Of a stretch of 10,295 bases of DNA, positions 5,657 to 10,295 are shown piece by piece. The notes under the pieces were generated by a model. That model worked only from the letters and a program-made list of their open reading frames with translations, was not told the DNA's origin and ran no database searches. Position 1 is the first letter of the stretch. Each line of letters opens with the position of its first letter. Source of the stretch: Frondihabitans sp. (GTDB lineage Bacteria > Actinomycetota > Actinomycetes > Actinomycetales > Microbacteriaceae); contig JAODMX010000458.1 of assembly GCA_025464735.1 (NCBI GenBank), positions 1-10,295 on the forward strand, in the 5' to 3' direction. A program made the translations under genes and the position numbers.

Positions 5657-8600
5657 TCACTCGGTAATCGCCACCTGCAAGCGGCGGCTTCGGCCCTGAC
5701 CGATGAGGAATCCCCGACCTGCCGGGAAGGTTCCCCGGCGGATCCGACCGATCGACGTACTCAGCAGTTCGCCGTCCCCGTCATCGGGCTGCAGCACGAT
5801 GCCCTTGCGGCCGGCCTTCATCGGCGAACCCAGCGTGTAAGACTGGGGCCAGCTCGAGGTCTCCGACTCGGCGACGACGAACTGCTCCTGCTTGAGCAGC
5901 GTCTTGATGAGTGCCTCGAGGTCGTACTCCTCGGGTGTCCCACTGAAATCGCTGAGGTTCTCCAGGAAGAGAGCCATGGTTCCTGGAGCGAGATCGCCGG
6001 CCTCGACGATCGTGGTCAGCTCGGCGAGACTCTTCGTTATCGCTGCTGAACTGTCCGCGAAATGCGTCCAGATCCCGAGCCTCGCAATCGTCGATCGACG
6101 GGGGCTCAGCAAGAAGAGCTTCGTTGTCGGCTGCGCTGCGGCAACTCCACGGGCGATCGTCTCTAACGCGATCGTACGTCCACTCCCAGGAGGGCCTGAG
6201 ATCACGAACGGACCGGACGGCTTGATCGCGACCGGCTTCAGATCGTCGTCCGCGACGCCGATCATGACCTTTCCGCCGGTCGAAGCCGGCAAGCTGAAGG
6301 CCGGAATCCGGTCGCTCAAGCGGTCGATCGACGGTGCTGCCGGGACCCCTGCCGTGGTCATCGCTTCGGCGAGCGCCTCGAGTTCACGACTCTGGATGGC
6401 GACATTACCGTCGCCTCCGAGTACCGCGATTTGCACCTCGCTTCCATCGAGGATGCCACGTCCTGGTGGCGATGCCGCAGTCAGCACGTCGGAATCAACA
6501 CCCACCATCGCATAGTCATCCGCGTTGGCGAGTCGCAACACCAGCCGACGCTGGATCGATGAACTCAGCGACATCGGGATCGACCCCGCGCGATCGCCCG
6601 AGACGACCACGTGCACGCCGACGGCGCGCCCGTCGATCGCGATTTGGGAGAACACGGAGAACCACGGCGACGTGACGCTCGATTCGAACGCTTCGCGGAA
6701 GGCACCCATTCCATCCAGCAGCAGGATGATGCGCGGTTCTTCAGGACGATTCGCCAGCCGACGGTAGTCGACAATTCCACCTGCACGCGCTTCTGCATAG
6801 CGCACAGCTCGGTCGTCGACCAGGTCGCGGAGCCAGCGCAGGAGACGTGCGACCCGCTCTTCATCGTCACCCGAGATGATCGCGCCGACGTGCGGCAACA
6901 CCTCGAGCATCTGAAGCCCGCCCGCGGCAAAGTCGAGCCCGTAGACCTGGACCGGACCCCCGCGCATCGTGATCGCCGACGATACGGCGACGGCACGCAG
7001 CGCCGTGCTCTTGCCGGATCCACCGGTGCCGATCACCGCCATGTTGCCATCGCGGTCCGGTAGGTAGCTGACCGTGGGCTGCGCCTGCTGCGCAGCGTCA
7101 TCCACGACTCCAAGTAGGAGCTCGGTGTCGGTGCGCCGTGATGGCAGCTTCGAGAAGTCGTAGGCCGGAGCGAGCTCGGGCAACCATGGCTTGCGCGGGG
7201 CAGGCAGCTCCGCGCCCCTCGCGGCCGCCTTGATCGTCTTGACCACTCGCTGGATGTCAGTCGGCCCATTCGGTGCGGCGACCTCTGCCGTTGAACTGGG
7301 TGATTGCCACGCCGTCGCCGAGCCGAAGCGCAGGTCCTCCACCTCGATTTCGGTGGGTGCCGGGATGTCACTGGTCCAGCCGCCGGCATAGCCCGACTGG
7401 AAGACACGAATGCGGCCCGGACCGGTCTTAGCCGCAGCGCGCCCAGGAAGCGCCGGGTCGAATCCCGCCGCCATCGGTGTGCCCAACACGTCATCGCTGT
7501 CCGACTCGTCGGCCATGCGCAGGGCGACGCGCAGGTTGGTGTTGGCGCGCAGGTTGTCGCGAATCACGCCGGCCGGTCGCTGCGTCGCCAGGATGAGGTG
7601 GAGTCCGAGCGAGCGGCCTCGCTGCGCGACATCCACGACGCCGTCAACGAATTCGGGAACCTCGGTCGCCAGAGCCGCGAACTCGTCGACGATAATAACG
7701 AGACTCGGCGGAACCTCCGGATCGCCGAGCTTCTCCATCTCGATGATGTCCTTGACCTTCTTGCGGTTGAAGAGATGTTCGCGGTAACGCAGCTCGGCAC
7801 GCAGCGAGGTCAGCGCGCGACGCACCAGGTGCGGACTGAGGTCGGTGACCAGGCCGACAGTATGCGGCAGGTCGAGACATTCCGCGAACGCCGAACCGCC
7901 CTTGTAGTCGACGAACAGGAACGAGACGCGCTGCGGCGAATGCGCCGAGGCAAGCCCGAGTACCCAGGCCTGCAGAAACTCGCTCTTGCCGGATCCGGTG
8001 GTCCCGCCTACCAGGGCGTGTGGCCCGTCGGTGCGTAGGTCGAGTGCGAAGGGCTCGGCTGCTGCCTGGCCGAACACGGCGCGCAGGTTGGGACGGGACC
8101 GACCGATTGCTGCTGAGGCCCTGGGACCGGTCAGGATCGAGTTGGTCTCCTGCCAGCGTTGCAGCACAGCCTCAGTATCGGATCCGAGCTCGGTGCCGAC
8201 GACCTGGAGCAGCGAGACGGATCGCGGCAGGTCGCTTGAATCGTCAACCCGTGCTCCGGCGTCGACCACCGGGGCGAGCTGACGTGCGAAGTCGAGCGAG
8301 TCGACTTCGCCGAGCGGTTCGCAGGCGACCGGCTGGATGGCAAGGCCGCTCCGCACGTAGCCCGTGAGTGCTCCCTCCGCGCCCGAGCTGACCTCGATGA
8401 AGGTGCGACAGGCGGCCGGGATGCGAGCCACCGAGTCCGCGACCCAGAGCAGATGTACGCCGACGGCGGGCCCGCGCTCGGCGATTCCCACCAGTCGGGC
8501 ACGCTCGACGGGAGCGTCATCCTCGACCACGACGAGCACCACCGGCAGGACCACTGTGCTGTTCTTCTCGACAGCAAGGCGAGCCTCGATGAGCCCTTCG

Positions 8601-10048
8601 AGGTCGGAGATCAGGGTGACCGACGGCGCCCCTCCGGTCACCAGGGGCGATGAGCCGAGCGGGCTGTAAGCCGACCCGCTGTGCGGGAGCCACTTGAGCC
8701 ATTCCCAACCACGGGAGCTCAGCGATGAGCAGATCGACGTGAGCACCAGCTCGGCGGGCGAGTGGGATCCGACCAGATGAGCGACAAGTCCACGGGCGAC
8801 TGCGCGGGAACCTTCTCCCGCGCCGCCGATACCGAGCGAACCGCACTCGCGCAGGTTCTCGGTGACAGGTACGCCGTCGATCCATGCGGTCTTCACCGCG
8901 AGGTCCTCGAGCGACTTCCAGAGGTCGGCGGGGCCTTTGCGCTGACCAGGCATCTCGAGTTCATGACGGCTGGGCATCCGGCCGATGCCAAGACGAAGCG
9001 CCAGGAAGGAGTCGTGCTCTGGCCGCCGCGTCCAGAGCAGCGGGGTTAGTTCGCGGGCACTAACCACGACGTCGCCGACGGCCGGGGTCTCGGAAAGTCG
9101 ACCGGCCCGCTCGAGGTCGTGCAATCGCACCACCTCGGAGTCAATGGCCCTGACCGAGTCCTCGAACTGGGCGCGTGCCTCCCGCCACTGCCGACGCCCC
9201 TGGATGCGATTGTCGACATAACCGGCGATCAGCAGCAGCGGCGAGAGGGCAATGAACGCGATCGAGAGCGGATTGCCCGGATTCACCGCGAGCAGAACAC
9301 CGCCCATGATCAAGGGCGCCAGAAGTGCGAGGTAGGGCAAGCGCGGCGGCTTCGGGTGCTCCGGCGGCTCGGGTGCCTTGAGCGCCGATCCGCCGTACTG
9401 CGGGTCGAGCCGCGGCGAGCGGTTGAAATGCACGGTTCCGGTGCGGGGTGGCTCGGCGTCGATGCGCGATGGCTCGATGGTGAGGACCGTGTCTCCAAGG
9501 GTCACTCGATCGCCCGCCGTCAGGATCGCGCGATCCACGGGCAGATCATTGACCAAAGTGCCGTTGGCAGAGCCCGCGTCGACTAACTCGATCGTGTCGG
9601 CAACGGTGACCCGCGCGTGGGTTTTCGAAATGAGTGGGTCGGCGAGGGTGACCCGGTTGCCCTGATCGCGGCCAACCGATGACGAGCCGTACGGCAAGGG
9701 AATGGCCTGCCCGGTGCCGAGACCCTCGATGATCCTCAGCGTCGCGCCCACCGGCGCTCGCCCTTCCGCGAACGTGGTCGGGGGGGCCAACGAGACGATC
9801 GCACCACTCGACAGTCCCGACTCCCCCAGTGGCGCTACTGGGTCGAGGATCGTGGCGCCCTCAATCCCCTCCGAGTGGCGGTGCAGGCGCAGCGTGAGGC
9901 TCGCGGGCGAGCCAGCTCCGGCAGGATGCTGCGGGTCCGCCTCAGCCAGCCGGTGCGCGACCTCGGCGATCGTGCTTCCCGGCTCGGCGGTGACCACGAC
10001 ATCTGCCGTGCTCCCGCCTGGACGCACCAGGGTCAGTCTGACCTTCAT
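5657..10048 (-). CDS. eccC: Type VII secretion ATPase, EccC/EssC-like, with ubiquitin-like and FHA N-terminus
   Basis: This is the motor ATPase of a type VII (ESX/WXG100) secretion system, a membrane-anchored hexamer that recognises and exports WXG100 substrates. Domains in order: a ubiquitin-like region at about 1-90 (beta strands MKVRLTLV and DVVVTAE, then a typical LGESGLSSGAIVSL end); an FHA domain at about 101-193 (G126-R127, S141-K-T-H144, N162-G163); two membrane helices at about 237-255 and 258-277; then three FtsK/SpoIIIE-like modules. Module 1 has Walker A GTTGSGKS (682-689), DYKGGSAF, Walker B VDEF (D788, E789) and the ATQRP motif, so it looks fully active. Module 2 has GTGGSGKS (1007-1014) but LLLDG at D1112 with no following Glu. 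Module 3 has GPPGSGRT (1285-1292), Lys replaced by Arg1291, and FLEN (E1363) at the Walker B site. Three modules and 1463 residues fit EssC/EccC; the FHA domain is more like EssC than mycobacterial EccC. The start at 10048 has GGAAGG ten bases upstream and an ATGA overlap with the preceding gene. The WXG100 genes follow directly. Confidence 0.93.
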   Translation of the reverse strand: MKVRLTLVRPGGSTADVVVTAEPGSTIAEVAHRLAEADPQHPAGAGSPASLTLRLHRHSEGIEGATILDPVAPLGESGLSSGAIVSLAPPTTFAEGRAPVGATLRIIEGLGTGQAIPLPYGSSSVGRDQGNRVTLADPLISKTHARVTVADTIELVDAGSANGTLVNDLPVDRAILTAGDRVTLGDTVLTIEPSRIDAEPPRTGTVHFNRSPRLDPQYGGSALKAPEPPEHPKPPRLPYLALLAPLIMGGVLLAVNPGNPLSIAFIALSPLLLIAGYVDNRIQGRRQWREARAQFEDSVRAIDSEVVRLHDLERAGRLSETPAVGDVVVSARELTPLLWTRRPEHDSFLALRLGIGRMPSRHELEMPGQRKGPADLWKSLEDLAVKTAWIDGVPVTENLRECGSLGIGGAGEGSRAVARGLVAHLVGSHSPAELVLTSICSSLSSRGWEWLKWLPHSGSAYSPLGSSPLVTGGAPSVTLISDLEGLIEARLAVEKNSTVVLPVVLVVVEDDAPVERARLVGIAERGPAVGVHLLWVADSVARIPAACRTFIEVSSGAEGALTGYVRSGLAIQPVACEPLGEVDSLDFARQLAPVVDAGARVDDSSDLPRSVSLLQVVGTELGSDTEAVLQRWQETNSILTGPRASAAIGRSRPNLRAVFGQAAAEPFALDLRTDGPHALVGGTTGSGKSEFLQAWVLGLASAHSPQRVSFLFVDYKGGSAFAECLDLPHTVGLVTDLSPHLVRRALTSLRAELRYREHLFNRKKVKDIIEMEKLGDPEVPPSLVIIVDEFAALATEVPEFVDGVVDVAQRGRSLGLHLILATQRPAGVIRDNLRANTNLRVALRMADESDSDDVLGTPMAAGFDPALPGRAAAKTGPGRIRVFQSGYAGGWTSDIPAPTEIEVEDLRFGSATAWQSPSSTAEVAAPNGPTDIQRVVKTIKAAARGAELPAPRKPWLPELAPAYDFSKLPSRRTDTELLLGVVDDAAQQAQPTVSYLPDRDGNMAVIGTGGSGKSTALRAVAVSSAITMRGGPVQVYGLDFAAGGLQMLEVLPHVGAIISGDDEERVARLLRWLRDLVDDRAVRYAEARAGGIVDYRRLANRPEEPRIILLLDGMGAFREAFESSVTSPWFSVFSQIAIDGRAVGVHVVVSGDRAGSIPMSLSSSIQRRLVLRLANADDYAMVGVDSDVLTAASPPGRGILDGSEVQIAVLGGDGNVAIQSRELEALAEAMTTAGVPAAPSIDRLSDRIPAFSLPASTGGKVMIGVADDDLKPVAIKPSGPFVISGPPGSGRTIALETIARGVAAAQPTTKLFLLSPRRSTIARLGIWTHFADSSAAITKSLAELTTIVEAGDLAPGTMALFLENLSDFSGTPEEYDLEALIKTLLKQEQFVVAESETSSWPQSYTLGSPMKAGRKGIVLQPDDGDGELLSTSIGRIRRGTFPAGRGFLIGQGRSRRLQVAITE

Positions 10049-10295
10049 CGCGTTGCCGCCTTCCGTATTAGCTGTGCAGGCCTGGCTGCGGCCACGCGGG
10101 ACGAGACGGCAGCAGCCCGATCAACTCGAGACCGCACGCGGAAGCTGCTGAGACGGCGGCGGAACCAGCTGGCCGAACGGCGAGCAGCATCCTCGGCCTC
10201 GGCGAGCTTCACCCAGAGCCCGTCGACGGTTGAGTCTGAGACCTCGGTTCCGGAGAAAACGGCGGCATCAGTGGCAACCGCGATTTCGCGAAGTC
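10045..10295 (-). CDS. C-terminal fragment of a probable transglutaminase-like (TgpA-type) membrane protein
   Basis: This is the 3' end of a gene that begins outside the window. The open frame gives 82 residues and then a TGA. The fragment reads as a mostly helical cytoplasmic tail: an early stretch ATDAAVFSGTEVSDSTVDG, then a helix with LWVKLAEAEDAARR, then a very basic end (WFRRRLSSFRVRSRV and further Arg/Lys). A pattern of 'AVF + small acidic turn + W + Arg-rich helix' is, from memory, typical of the extreme C-terminus of actinobacterial DUF3488/transglutaminase-domain proteins, which often sit beside DUF58 and MoxR genes near FHA and FtsK-like genes. No catalytic domain is visible here, so the family call is inference. 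Its stop codon overlaps the start of the ATPase gene as ATGA, so the two are probably translationally coupled and in one operon. It could instead be another membrane protein with a basic cytoplasmic tail. Confidence 0.5.
   Translation of the reverse strand, partial: LREIAVATDAAVFSGTEVSDSTVDGLWVKLAEAEDAARRSASWFRRRLSSFRVRSRVDRAAAVSSRVAAARPAQLIRKAATR

Noticed and set aside
7304..8038. Plus-strand open frame (244 codons) opposite the ATPase gene
   Set aside because: It sits over conserved ATPase motifs on the other strand and its Arg-rich, low-hydrophobic product has no domain features.
1..10295. Insertion sequences, CRISPR arrays, tRNA genes or phage genes
   Set aside because: No spaced direct repeats, terminal inverted repeats, cloverleaf-like segments, transposase or integrase motifs were seen; almost the whole window is coding.

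Overview
The window is high in G+C (roughly two thirds by eye) and carries eight tightly packed genes or gene fragments, all on the minus strand. The content is an FHA-containing type VII secretion ATPase, WXG100 proteins, variant leucine-rich repeats, a VWA protein and a DUF4190-type membrane protein. This points to an actinobacterium. The gene mix resembles what I know from Microbacteriaceae and related Micrococcales, but genus and family are inference.

In transcription order, from the right edge leftward: (1) the last 82 codons of a gene whose tail resembles the C-terminal end of actinobacterial membrane transglutaminase-like (TgpA) proteins; (2) a 1463-residue EccC/EssC-type ATPase with an N-terminal ubiquitin-like region, an FHA domain, two membrane helices and three FtsK/SpoIIIE-like P-loop modules; (3) an 89-residue WXG100 protein; (4) a 268-residue protein whose N-terminal third is a second WXG100 domain, followed by a Gly/Ser/Pro linker and a CHAP peptidoglycan-hydrolase domain; (5) a zinc-ribbon, Pro-rich-linker, FHA protein; (6) a 693-residue protein with N-terminal variant leucine-rich repeats, one membrane helix, an exported VWA domain and a C-terminal tandem of 'GMSLAD' repeats; (7) a zinc-ribbon multi-pass DUF4190-like membrane protein; (8) the first 173 codons of a membrane-anchored FHA protein that runs off the left edge.

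Several junctions overlap: ATGA at genes 1/2 and 5/6, TGATG at 7/8. The remaining gaps are about 100 bases or less, and no intrinsic terminator was found. The whole stretch therefore looks like one operon that extends past both edges. The two WXG100 genes are the only early genes with free upstream spacers and clear AAAGG-type ribosome binding sites, consistent with higher translation of the secreted substrates.

The likely job is a type VII-like secretion system. The ATPase would drive export of the WXG100 pair, one member of which carries its own cell-wall hydrolase. At least three FHA domains suggest control by Ser/Thr phosphorylation. No EccB, EccD, EccE or mycosin gene lies in this window. 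The most notable points are the WXG100-CHAP fusion, the ubiquitin-like/FHA/ATPase fusion, and the LRV-VWA-repeat protein as a possible accessory component. The gene families are known, but I cannot tell from sequence alone whether this combination has been studied.
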